The notes beneath the pieces are model-generated. The model saw only the letters and a list, made by a program, of their open reading frames with translations, made no database searches and was not told the DNA's origin. A program made the position numbers and the translations under genes. Below, piece by piece: positions 16,879-25,298 of a stretch of 64,000 nt of DNA (its first letter is position 1; every line of letters starts with the position of its first letter). The stretch lies in contig JALNYZ010000021.1 in assembly GCA_023229575.1 (NCBI GenBank), positions 1-64,000 of the forward strand, read 5' to 3'. This stretch comes from Prolixibacteraceae bacterium. Its GTDB lineage: Bacteria; Bacteroidota; Bacteroidia; Bacteroidales; Prolixibacteraceae.

Positions 16879-18396
16879 TTAACGATTCTGCCAGAATATC
16901 TTAGACGTAAAGGCATTGATGTTACCAACTGCAACAACATTGTCATTGTTGTAATCGATCTCCCTCTGTGGATAGAACAAACGTACAGGTGGTGTAGCAT
17001 TTTGTTTGGCTGCATCTTCACTGAAATGAAGGAAATTAGGAATACCTGATCTTCTGTAATCAGTCCAGATTTCTACAGGAGCAATCCCATTCAAAGAGAC
17101 CCATTTCTGCAACAGAATTAAATCTTTTTTGTTTGGAGCTAAATCATAATTGACTGTTAATTTATCAACTGTAACAAAAGTAGCAGCAGCAGCAGCAGTT
17201 AATCCCATGTAAACGAAAGATTGGGTCATAGCAGCATTGTACAATGCTTTTCCGGTTGATCCCGTGATATACCCTCTCTCTGTTGCTTCTGCCTGAACAA
17301 ACAAGCTTTCGAAATCAGTTAACAACGGAGCAGATTTGTCGAAAGTACCAATCATGTAACCTTTTGCCCCTGCAGAATATCCTAATTTAGAAGTATTTGC
17401 AGCAGTCAATGGCGGAGCTGCCTGACCCAGGAAATTACCGGCAAAGTTAGTTCCGCTGTAAGGGTTAAAGAAACGTCCGATACGCGGATCGGCGGTAGTA
17501 TTCATAAAATCACAAGCATCCCTTCCTGCATTGTAGTAAGTAATACCATCGGATTGTGAAGTACCGGCAGCTGAGTAGAAGTATTCATAAAAAGGATTCA
17601 TTTTCCCAGAGGATAGTGCAAAACCAGGATTAACCAAAGCACTTTCTCCTGCACCCAGGTACCCAACAGATGCCGTAGTAGCGATAGCAGTTTTGATGTA
17701 AGTATCGCGACCGGTCATTCCGGATTGGTGAACCAACATTCTCAGTTTAATGGTGTTGGCGAATTTTGCCCACAAGGTCATGTTTCCTCCGAACATGATG
17801 TCACTACTGGCATCGATGGCGGTGGTACTTGCAGGAGCATTCTGAATCAACTTGATGGCTGCATCCAATTTCAGGATCAGGTCTTCATAGATGCCTTGCT
17901 GCTTGTCGTATTTGGGTTTTAAAATTCCTTCTCCGGACTTAAACGCCTCAGAGTAAGGAACATCACCCCAGCAATCGACCAGGTTATGCATGATGTATGC
18001 TTTCATGATCATGGCCGTTGCAAGGAAATAAGCATCTTTAGGATCTGTAGAAGCTTTCTCGATTTCTGTTAAGTTCTGACCATAGGTGTAACTTTCGTTG
18101 AAAGCATTCTGATAATTACTGTTCAATAACTTGTATTGAACCAGGTTAGTGGGTTGAGAATAACCCGAACTGATCGACCACAAACCGTGCCACAGGTATG
18201 CAAAATCAAACCTGCGGGGTTGGTTCATCGTATAGGCTACATTGTTTAAAACAGCGGGCAACAATAGCTTGGCTGGTACTGAGGATGCATTGTTCGGATT
18301 TTTTTCGTTAACAGAAAGAAAATCAGAGCAGGAACTTCCAAATATAACCAGAGAAACTAACAGGATTAATATTTTCTTATTCATATTCATATTCAT
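16879..18396 (-). CDS. SusD/RagB-family lipoprotein (SusD-like_2 type)
   Basis: 505 residues. The lipobox is FGSSC near residue 23, followed by SDFLSVNEKNPNNASSVPA, the usual SusD opening. TPR-type helices (AMIMKAYIMHNLVDCWGDVP, SESLF-like and EATERGY segments) form the body. The C-terminus FYPQREIDYNNDNV is typical of the SusD-like_2 subfamily. It forms the lid over the SusC pore and captures the ligand. Its start lies 7 bases after the SusC stop. The absence of glycoside hydrolase genes nearby leaves the substrate open; peptides are possible for this subfamily. Confidence 0.95.
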   Translation of the reverse strand: MNMNMNKKILILLVSLVIFGSSCSDFLSVNEKNPNNASSVPAKLLLPAVLNNVAYTMNQPRRFDFAYLWHGLWSISSGYSQPTNLVQYKLLNSNYQNAFNESYTYGQNLTEIEKASTDPKDAYFLATAMIMKAYIMHNLVDCWGDVPYSEAFKSGEGILKPKYDKQQGIYEDLILKLDAAIKLIQNAPASTTAIDASSDIMFGGNMTLWAKFANTIKLRMLVHQSGMTGRDTYIKTAIATTASVGYLGAGESALVNPGFALSSGKMNPFYEYFYSAAGTSQSDGITYYNAGRDACDFMNTTADPRIGRFFNPYSGTNFAGNFLGQAAPPLTAANTSKLGYSAGAKGYMIGTFDKSAPLLTDFESLFVQAEATERGYITGSTGKALYNAAMTQSFVYMGLTAAAAATFVTVDKLTVNYDLAPNKKDLILLQKWVSLNGIAPVEIWTDYRRSGIPNFLHFSEDAAKQNATPPVRLFYPQREIDYNNDNVVAVGNINAFTSKIFWQNR

Positions 18397-18403
18397 TTTA
18401 ATG

Positions 18404-21400
18404 TTAGAAAGTAAGTTTTACACTAAAACCATATACTCTCGTTGGAGGTGTCTGGTCTTCTGTGGTATAACCGACAGCATTACTGGTTACAGCAGAGTTG
18501 TTAAACTCAGGGTCTGTCCAAACATTGGATTTTGGACGTAACATCAACAAATTCCTTCCTATAAGAGCTACCTGGGCACTCTGAATGGCATTGCTTCCAA
18601 AAAGCTTTTTAACAGGTATGTCATAAGAAAGTGCAACCTCTCTCAATTTCCAGAATGCAGCACTGGTTGTGTAGGTCCTGTTCACAGTATGGTAGTCTGA
18701 GTTAACCCAGAATGGTCTGCTCGTATTCTGAACCAAAGCAGTAGTATTGGGAGTATAGACACCCGGTGAAGTTTCGATTACAGAACCAGGAATGATAAAT
18801 GGCTGACGTCCGTTTTGAGCGGAGTGTTCAGATACACCGGTAAAGTCAAGTGCGTTACCTACAGCATTTACAATCACGTTTCCACCTCTGTATTCTGCGG
18901 TAGCAGACAAACGGATTCCTTTGTAATTCAAATCGGTTGAGATACCCAGGGTATGGTTGGGATTACCATGGCCGACGTTGACAAGCGCTGTTTGTTTGGT
19001 TGGAAGACCGGTAATCGAACTGACAATGATATTTCCATTTGGGTCCCTCATCACATCTGTTACCTTGATGGCCGGGAATTGTTGTCCAACGATGGCATAA
19101 GATGCACTGGTATTGGTTCCATCACTGACTCCCAGTTCATTCAAAGTACCGGGTAAAATGGAGATAACTTCAGAGGTCATGTAAGAATAAGCCACAGATG
19201 CATTCCAGGTTACCTGGCCAAGGTTCAATAGTGGAGTGAATTTTAAGTCGGCCTCAATACCTTTGTTTTGCATTTCACCTGCGTTGATCAGGGCACTGTA
19301 GAAACCGGTTGTGGCTGAAAGATTGGCCGGAATGGTTTGGTCAAGTGTTTTGGATGAATACAGGTTGGTTTCGAAATGGATTTTATTTTTCAGGAAGCTC
19401 ATTTCCAGACCAGCCTCCATCTCTTTGGTTGTCTCCGGTTTTAACAGTGGGTTGCTGAGCGTTGTGCCCAAAGCAAAACCTGCTACTTGATAAGGGAAGC
19501 CTGCTCCGGCAAGATAGGCAGGAAGTGTTCCGTACCAGTCACTCAGGGAGATCTGTCCAGTCTGTGAATAACCGCCACGTACTTTCAGAAAAGAGAGCAC
19601 CTGGTTGTCAACAATCGACGGGAACATTTGAGATAGTATCACACTGGCATCCACAGCAGGGTAGAAGAAAGAGCGATTGGCTTTTGTCAATCTGGAGTCC
19701 CAGTCGTTACGTCCGGAGAAGTGAAGGAAAGCAAAGTCTTTATACCCAACTGTAGCATCTGCAAACAGACCGATTGAACTGCGTTCTCTGGTAGTCTGGG
19801 TTACGGAAGCCTCACCGACACGGTTACTGATGTTGTACAATCCGGGAATAACCAAACCACCATTAGCAGCATCGAAAATTGTTTCGTATTTCTCTGAGTA
19901 AATTGAATTACCTAGAATCGCCTTTACACTCAAATCACCAAATTTCTTATCAAATGTAGCCAGAAAGTCGTTTGTAAGGATAATGGTATTACGCATCTGA
20001 TCGCTGGAAGTTGCTTTATAGGGTGAAGTGGTGCCCATGTGACCCTGGCTCCAGGGATCCGACTTTGAATAGTCGTTGTAGATTGCTTCGTCCTTGTAGT
20101 TGTGGTTGTTGATCCCATTGTAAACGATACCGGAACGGTTACTGAATTCCAACCATTTGGTAGGCTTCAGTGAGAGGTTTACAGATCCCATCACATCGTT
20201 GCGCATCTGATTCTGGCGGGAATGTTTGAGCTGCCAGTATGGGTTTGGATAATAGGCATTGAAATAACCATTCAACTCCGCAAAAGGATTGTTGACGATG
20301 TCTTTATAGGCTGTAATAGGTACTTCAGGAGGTGTATTCAGAACGTTCCAGTAAACACCGCGGTTCTGGTTCATATCCCCGCCCGAGGTACTGGTTTTGG
20401 TTCTGGTAAAGCTGAGTGAATATTCAGCGCTGAAGATACCATAATTGCGACCGGCAGCCATCCGGGCTCCAGTTCTTCTGTTGGTATCGTCAGGTATCGT
20501 TCCCGTACTTTTCACATCCTGAGCTGAGAGGTAGAAATGACCTTTGTCGTCGCCACCGGACACAGAGATGTCGTTTTGAAGGGTTACACCGGTATTGAAG
20601 AAATTTTTCTTCTGATTCTTCACAGCGCTGTAAGGAATCATCTGGTAAGAACCATCCACCAATTTACCACCCAGGATCACCATCTGTCCATTGAATTCAG
20701 GACCGTATGTCTGGTTTTCGTAAGAGGTATAAGGGTCTGTATTTCTGCCATCACCCACCCACATGGTATAGTTCGGATCAGAATTGCTGGTTGTCTCACT
20801 GGAACCACCACCGAAACGGGTTTGAAGGTTCGGAAGATAAGATATCTCTTCGAAAGTGGTAATGTTGCTGATTTTTACAGTCAGTTTGCCTTTGTCCCCT
20901 TTTTTTGTGGTGACGATCATCACACCATTCGATGCATCGTTACCATAAAGAGCAGCTGCTGAAGCACCTTTCAACACGTTTACATCAGCGATGTCGTTCG
21001 GGTTGATTGAGTTCAGGTAAGTTGCAGCAACCGGCACTCCGTCTAATACAACCAAGGCCTGGTTACTGGCGAGGAAGTGACGGTTACCACGAAGTGTGAT
21101 TTTGGTATCAGGGTTAACGCCATTATTAATGGTATTGATTTGCAGACCTGAAACTTTTGCAGCCATACCATTCATCACATTGGAGGCACCGGCAGATGTC
21201 AGTTCCTGATTGTCTACTTTGGCCGTTGCAACCCCCATCTCTTTGGGTTTTCTCTTGATACCCATGGCAGTTACGATTACCTCGTCGACACTGACGTTCT
21301 CAGATTGCATAACTACCTTGTAATTGCTTGCAGAGGTCAATGCCACCTCGGTAGATGCCATACCCACAAAAGTAACGGAAAGTGTCTTGGCACTCTGCGG

Positions 21401-21595
21401 AACCTTTAAAGTAAACTTACCATCCATGTCGGTGATAGTCCCAAGCGTAGATCCCTTCACAACGACAGAAACCCCCGGAATGGAGGTGCCGTCATCGCCG
21501 GAAGTCACAACACCCGTTATTTGACGGGTCTGTGCGAAGACAACTTGTAATCCTATAAAGCCAAGGAATACAAGCAACAGCGAAATTTTTCTCAT
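18404..21595 (-). CDS. SusC/RagA-family TonB-dependent outer-membrane transporter
   Basis: 1063 residues from the ATG at 21595 (MRKISLLLVFL...), which gives a standard signal peptide ending VFAQ. A carboxypeptidase-regulatory-like domain (about 25-105) precedes the plug (about 110-235: LVVLDGVPVAATYLNSINPN, LKGASAAALYGNDASNGVM). The barrel ends in VKLTF. There is no STN domain, so signalling through an anti-sigma factor is unlikely. It should transport the ligand captured by the SusD partner. A promoter candidate lies about 200 bases upstream. Confidence 0.95.
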   Translation of the reverse strand: MRKISLLLVFLGFIGLQVVFAQTRQITGVVTSGDDGTSIPGVSVVVKGSTLGTITDMDGKFTLKVPQSAKTLSVTFVGMASTEVALTSASNYKVVMQSENVSVDEVIVTAMGIKRKPKEMGVATAKVDNQELTSAGASNVMNGMAAKVSGLQINTINNGVNPDTKITLRGNRHFLASNQALVVLDGVPVAATYLNSINPNDIADVNVLKGASAAALYGNDASNGVMIVTTKKGDKGKLTVKISNITTFEEISYLPNLQTRFGGGSSETTSNSDPNYTMWVGDGRNTDPYTSYENQTYGPEFNGQMVILGGKLVDGSYQMIPYSAVKNQKKNFFNTGVTLQNDISVSGGDDKGHFYLSAQDVKSTGTIPDDTNRRTGARMAAGRNYGIFSAEYSLSFTRTKTSTSGGDMNQNRGVYWNVLNTPPEVPITAYKDIVNNPFAELNGYFNAYYPNPYWQLKHSRQNQMRNDVMGSVNLSLKPTKWLEFSNRSGIVYNGINNHNYKDEAIYNDYSKSDPWSQGHMGTTSPYKATSSDQMRNTIILTNDFLATFDKKFGDLSVKAILGNSIYSEKYETIFDAANGGLVIPGLYNISNRVGEASVTQTTRERSSIGLFADATVGYKDFAFLHFSGRNDWDSRLTKANRSFFYPAVDASVILSQMFPSIVDNQVLSFLKVRGGYSQTGQISLSDWYGTLPAYLAGAGFPYQVAGFALGTTLSNPLLKPETTKEMEAGLEMSFLKNKIHFETNLYSSKTLDQTIPANLSATTGFYSALINAGEMQNKGIEADLKFTPLLNLGQVTWNASVAYSYMTSEVISILPGTLNELGVSDGTNTSASYAIVGQQFPAIKVTDVMRDPNGNIIVSSITGLPTKQTALVNVGHGNPNHTLGISTDLNYKGIRLSATAEYRGGNVIVNAVGNALDFTGVSEHSAQNGRQPFIIPGSVIETSPGVYTPNTTALVQNTSRPFWVNSDYHTVNRTYTTSAAFWKLREVALSYDIPVKKLFGSNAIQSAQVALIGRNLLMLRPKSNVWTDPEFNNSAVTSNAVGYTTEDQTPPTRVYGFSVKLTF

Positions 21596-21794
21596 AGACA
21601 AATTTTTAGCGTTAAACAAAATTGAACAGTAATATAGTTAGTAATACAAAAATTGTCCTTTTTCGAACGAATCTACCCAATTGTCAAAATTTTAATTGAA
21701 CCCGGTAAGAAAAGGCTTCTTAAAGTGCAAAACCCACCATTTAAAGGTATTTCAATCCTCAAACAACAAATGTGTTAAAAATTGTTACACAATG

Positions 21795-21824
21795 CAAATA
21801 TATTTAAAGAATTGTATTTTGCAA
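21795..21824 (-). promoter_or_regulatory. Promoter candidate for the SusC/SusD operon
   Basis: On the minus strand: TTG (21824-21822), 19 bases, then TATATTTG (21802-21795), a full TAnnTTTG match. Transcription would start near 21788, giving a leader of about 190 bases, long enough for regulation by structure or small RNA. Confidence 0.55.
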
Positions 21825-22235
21825 TAGCTGAAAAATAATTCTTTTTGTTGACTTCCAGCCATTTAATATGACAAAAGTCATGAATTTAACCAATTGGTAT
21901 TTTTAGTCGAATCTATGCTGTTGTATATCTGCCAATTAAATTTAAGATTTGGTATGATCAATTTATTATGGAAAAATTTCAAGTGAGACGGGGGAATAAT
22001 ATCGTTTACCCCAGGTGTCGAATTTCAAGGGGTATCGTATGAATATTTAGCATCCATTAAGATATTCATGTATAAATTAGGGGGTTGTAGATAATTTATA
22101 CATTATTAAAAAGATAAAGCCAATCTCTTTAACAACCACAAAAACTTATAGAAATAACTATATAATTAAGGTTATAGCCCTAAAAACTTTTCATTCCCAC
22201 TCTTCCACCACTCCGGTGTCCCTTCTCCTTGCTAT
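21825..22235. other. AT-rich spacer without genes
   Basis: About 410 bases with many stops in all frames. A weak dyad (GAATAT...ATATTC near 22040-22066) is seen. I find no convincing gene or RNA. Confidence 0.5.
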
Positions 22236-22262
22236 TTGCCCCATGCCCCATACCCCATGCTA
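22236..22262 (-). repeat. GCATGGGGTATGGGG tandem repeat at a gene end
   Basis: On the minus strand the stop of the phosphatase gene is followed directly by CATGGGGTATGGGG and GCATGGGGC copies, a heptamer-like repeat. It is one more case of a short-period repeat touching a stop codon, of a family seen only here. Confidence 0.7.
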
Positions 22263-22982
22263 CAACATTTCCAGCAACTGCTCCAAATGTGTAATAATCG
22301 TTGTAGTTGCCTTGGTCGAGCTACTCTGAGCAACATCTTCTGCAGCGGGCAACTTCTCCGGAAGCGGACAATAATATACCTGGTCCATTCCAAATAGTTT
22401 AGCGCCTACAATATCCGCATCCCACGAATCACCAATCATCAGGCTTTTTTTCTTCGGTGCATTCATGGATTTAACGGCATGCTCGAAGATCTTCTTGTGC
22501 GGTTTCTGAGCGCCGACCTCTTCGGATATAAACACTTTGTCAAAATATTTTTTCAACCCCGAATGGATAAGCTTATCCACCTGAACCTCCCGAAAACCGT
22601 TGGTAATAATGGACATCTTATACCTGTGGTGGAGATAATCCAATACAACTATCGCTCCGGGTACCAATTTCAACTGCTTTGGCATCTCCGTCAGGTAGGC
22701 CTCGTTGAGAAGATCCCCCATACCCGGCATGGGCGTTTTGTTTAGCTCAAGCGACTCTTCAAACCTAAGCCCTCTCAATACATTTTTGGTGATTTTGTTG
22801 TCGCGGTACAGATCCCATAGCCGTTCGTTCACCGCATAGTAGATCGAAAAATAGGAGCCGTAGTCTCCGATTCTATCCAAAAGGCCCATCTTTTTCAAGG
22901 CAAGGTGCAAGGCATCGTACGAATTCGCGTTGAAATCCCAAAGGGTGTTGTCAAGATCAAAGAAGAGATGGGTGTATTGCAT
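22260..22982 (-). CDS. HAD hydrolase, YjjG-type nucleotidase
   Basis: 240 residues. The HAD motif I is FFDLDNTLWDF with D9 and D11. Motif II is near SIITNGF, and motif III/IV reads KKSLMIGDSWDADIVGAKLFGM. The cap is helical, between motifs I and II. The whole matches the YjjG family of house-cleaning pyrimidine nucleotidases, which hydrolyse non-canonical nucleoside monophosphates. Substrate specificity is inferred from family only. The gene is followed by a tandem repeat at its stop and preceded by an inverted repeat shared with the rsmI end. Confidence 0.88.
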   Translation of the reverse strand: MQYTHLFFDLDNTLWDFNANSYDALHLALKKMGLLDRIGDYGSYFSIYYAVNERLWDLYRDNKITKNVLRGLRFEESLELNKTPMPGMGDLLNEAYLTEMPKQLKLVPGAIVVLDYLHHRYKMSIITNGFREVQVDKLIHSGLKKYFDKVFISEEVGAQKPHKKIFEHAVKSMNAPKKKSLMIGDSWDADIVGAKLFGMDQVYYCPLPEKLPAAEDVAQSSSTKATTTIITHLEQLLEML

Positions 22983-22988
22983 GGGGAA

Positions 22989-23116
22989 GGAATTAAAAAT
23001 TACAAATTAAAAATTACAGATTACAGATTACGGGTGGTACGATGATATGCTTCCTAAATTATTTATTCCTCATCACCATCCAAATCTTTAATCTTTAATT
23101 TGTAATTTTTAATTCC
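22989..23116. repeat. 23-base inverted repeat reaching into rsmI
   Basis: GGAATTAAAAATTACAAATT and three more bases (22989-23011) are perfectly complementary to 23094-23116. Further AATTACAGATTACAGATTAC copies follow the left arm. The right arm lies inside the 3' end of rsmI and encodes its residues GIKNYKLK. Confidence 0.88.
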
Positions 23117-23791
23117 TTCGTCCGGTTTGCCTTCCACAACGATCACGATTTCCCCTTTCACCGTTTTAGACTTGAAATGTGCTAAAACCTCGGCTGCTGT
23201 GCCCCTGAAATTCTCTTCAAAAAGTTTGGTGAGCTCGCGTGATACCGAAACTTTCCTTTCGGCCCCAAAATATTCGACGAACTGTTCCAATGCTTTGACC
23301 AACCGGTAAGGTGATTCGTAAAAAATCATCGTTCGGGTTTCACAAGCCAATTCCATCAGCTTCTTTTGCCTTCCCTTTTTTGGAGGCAGAAAGCCTTCAA
23401 AGCAAAAGCGGTCACTTGGGAATCCTGAGTTGACCAATGCCGGAACAAATGCTGTGGCTCCTGGTAAACATTCAACTTCCACCCCCTTTTCAATACAGGT
23501 ACGCACCAGTAAAAAACCCGGATCCGAAATGGAAGGAGTACCGGCATCAGAAATTAAGGCGATTGAATCACCCCCAAGAATCTGCGCTGCAATTCGCTCA
23601 ACAGTTTTGTGCTCGTTAAATTTGTGGTGGGAAACAAGCCTGGTGGCAATCCCGTAATGATGCAAAAGGAAGGAGGAGGTCCGCGTATCCTCTGCCAATA
23701 TCAGATCGACCTCCTTCAAGATTCTCACCGCCCTGAAGGTCATGTCCTCCAGATTGCCGATTGGTGTTGGAACCAGATACAATTTACTCAT
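23063..23791 (-). CDS. rsmI: 16S rRNA (cytidine-1402-2'-O)-methyltransferase
   Basis: 242 residues of the tetrapyrrole-methylase fold. The N-terminus LYLVPTPIGNLEDMTFRA and the block LILAEDTRTSSFLLHHYGI are the family signature. ALISDAGTPSISDPGFLLV and SGFPSDRFCFEGFLP follow. The enzyme methylates the ribose of C1402 in the decoding centre of 16S rRNA. The last 15 or so residues (from GIKNYKLK) do not look conserved and are encoded by the arm of an inverted repeat. The start ATG is directly preceded by another repeat (GAGTTATGAGAT type). Confidence 0.95.
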   Translation of the reverse strand: MSKLYLVPTPIGNLEDMTFRAVRILKEVDLILAEDTRTSSFLLHHYGIATRLVSHHKFNEHKTVERIAAQILGGDSIALISDAGTPSISDPGFLLVRTCIEKGVEVECLPGATAFVPALVNSGFPSDRFCFEGFLPPKKGRQKKLMELACETRTMIFYESPYRLVKALEQFVEYFGAERKVSVSRELTKLFEENFRGTAAEVLAHFKSKTVKGEIVIVVEGKPDEGIKNYKLKIKDLDGDEE

Positions 23792-23831
23792 GAGTTATTA
23801 GATATGAGTTATGAGATATGAGTTATGAGAT
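23792..23831. repeat. GAGTTATGAGATAT tandem repeat upstream of rsmI
   Basis: Three degenerate copies of GAGTTATGAGATAT adjoin the rsmI start codon. A close relative, four copies of GAGTTAT, lies 10 bases upstream of the yqeY start at 47849-47876. Confidence 0.8.
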
Positions 23832-23862
23832 ACTGGTGCAAATCGTGATAATTAATTCTAAC

Positions 23863-23900
23863 AATCAGCAAATTAACAAATCAGCACATCAGCACATCAA
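23863..23900. repeat. AATCAGCACATCAGCAC repeat (family E, copy 1)
   Basis: Degenerate copies of AATCAGCAAATTAAC and ATCAGCACATC begin two bases after the stop of the minus-strand unknown gene. The same family follows the second ftsZ at 51503-51552. Confidence 0.8.
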
Positions 23901-23902
23901 TT

Positions 23903-24619
23903 CTAGGAGAACCTCCGTTTCACAAGCAGAACAAATTTTTCCGACGCTTCGCTTTTGGTCCACCTGAAATTTGCCTTCAGGTACTCAACTGCCTCCTGGA
24001 TACTGGCCAATCGATCCAGTGCAGCAACGGTCTCATCCAGTTGTGCTTTGTCATTGTTAAATAATTCGCGTTGGAAAAGATAACGGTCATTGAGAATCAA
24101 ACCCTCCTTCAGACTTTTGATCGGCGCAGGCTTAAACCTGGTATACTCCTCAGATTTATGTTCCAGGTGTAGGGCAGAGTTTTCTTCCGGTTCCTGGGAA
24201 GCCTGGAAAGGAGGGGGAGAAGGGGTGACAAGGGACCCGGGGGACTCGGTACCAAGGGGGCCAGGGGACTGGGAAACCCGAGGTCCATCTATTTGAATAA
24301 GCGCGTCATTTTGTCCTTCAGGGGGCGATTCAGATTCAATTTCAGCAATATTGTACTCTGGAATCGGCATTTGAAATATTATCTCTTCTTCAGCTGCTTT
24401 GGCCGGGGTTTCAACTTCCGCTACCTTTTCTTCCTGATGGACGGGACCAGTAATTTGATTTAAAAGCATTTCAAACTCTTTGGCAACAATTTTAGACCTG
24501 GAGATGGCCAGCTCGACCTCCTCCTTGGAAAGCTTTTTATCATCTATCATTTCTGTTGCCAATACGTCAAGTAATTCAAGCTCTTCCCTGATTACCCTCA
24601 ACCATATTTTTTTATCCAT
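23903..24619 (-). CDS. Conserved Bacteroidota protein of unknown function
   Basis: 238 residues, no signal peptide. The N-terminal 60 residues are helical and charged (LELLDVLATEMIDDKKLSKE). The C-terminal 65 residues (LNDRYLFQRELFNNDKAQLD, then EAVEYLKANFRWTKSE) resemble a segment I recall from uncharacterised proteins of this phylum. The middle (about 65-165) is a low-complexity linker rich in Pro, Glu and Ser. It contains SQSPGPLGTESPGSLVTPSP, encoded by a G-rich repetitive stretch that looks like an intergenic repeat captured in frame. No function can be assigned. Confidence 0.85.
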   Translation of the reverse strand: MDKKIWLRVIREELELLDVLATEMIDDKKLSKEEVELAISRSKIVAKEFEMLLNQITGPVHQEEKVAEVETPAKAAEEEIIFQMPIPEYNIAEIESESPPEGQNDALIQIDGPRVSQSPGPLGTESPGSLVTPSPPPFQASQEPEENSALHLEHKSEEYTRFKPAPIKSLKEGLILNDRYLFQRELFNNDKAQLDETVAALDRLASIQEAVEYLKANFRWTKSEASEKFVLLVKRRFS

Positions 24620-24704
24620 AGAAATTGATGTGTAAGTTGGTAAAAATACAAATTTAACCGCACCTTTCCATCCTAAAAAATAATGGAAAGAAGCAGAAAA
24701 AAAC

Positions 24705-24712
24705 TATTTTTG
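24705..24712 (+). promoter_or_regulatory. -7 box (TATTTTTG) close to the tdk start
   Basis: TATTTTTG matches TAnnTTTG and ends only 5 bases before the tdk ATG. If active, the transcript would be leaderless or nearly so. No -33 box is seen at the right distance. Confidence 0.35.
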
Positions 24713-24716
24713 AACT

Positions 24717-25298
24717 ATGTTTATCGAGAGTAATTTAAATAACGGGCGGAAGCGGGGCTGGATTGAAGTCATCGTAGGATCAATGTTTTCGGGGAAAACA
24801 GAAGAGCTGATCCGCCGTTTGCGCAGAGCCGAAATTGCCAAACAGCGGGTCGAAATATTTAAACCCACCATTGATACCCGGTACTCTTCATCCGATGTAG
24901 TCTCCCACGACGAAAATACCATCCGGTCGACGGCCATTGACAACTCCTCCACTATACTATTGCTCTCCGGAAACATAGATGTAATTGGAATCGATGAAGC
25001 CCAATTTTTCGACGAAAATCTTGTGGAAGTTTGCAATAAACTGGCAGACATGGGCATAAGGGTAATCGTTGCAGGACTGGACATGGATTTCCGAGGGGTA
25101 CCTTTTGGCCCGATGCCGGGTTTGATGGCCTGCGCCGAATATGTCACCAAGGTTCACGCTGTTTGCATGCGATGTGGCCACATCGCCCATTTCAGCCATA
25201 GACTAACGGATGCAGAAAAGTTGGTTATGCTAGGGGAAAAGGATAGCTATGAACCACTTTGCCGTGAATGTTTTCGGACGATCAATCTCAAACCATGA
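24717..25298 (+). CDS. tdk: Thymidine kinase
   Basis: 193 residues of the type II thymidine kinase family, which phosphorylates thymidine for salvage. The P-loop GSMFSGKT is at 21-28, the Walker B-like block GIDEAQFFD follows, and the lasso region carries paired cysteines for zinc (VCMRCG and CREC). The ATG at 24717 gives the usual N-terminus, with a short lead before [11 protein letters not shown]. The stop overlaps the next start by four bases (ATGA), so murF-alr is translationally coupled to it. Confidence 0.95.
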   Translation: MFIESNLNNGRKRGWIEVIVGSMFSGKTEELIRRLRRAEIAKQRVEIFKPTIDTRYSSSDVVSHDENTIRSTAIDNSSTILLLSGNIDVIGIDEAQFFDENLVEVCNKLADMGIRVIVAGLDMDFRGVPFGPMPGLMACAEYVTKVHAVCMRCGHIAHFSHRLTDAEKLVMLGEKDSYEPLCRECFRTINLKP

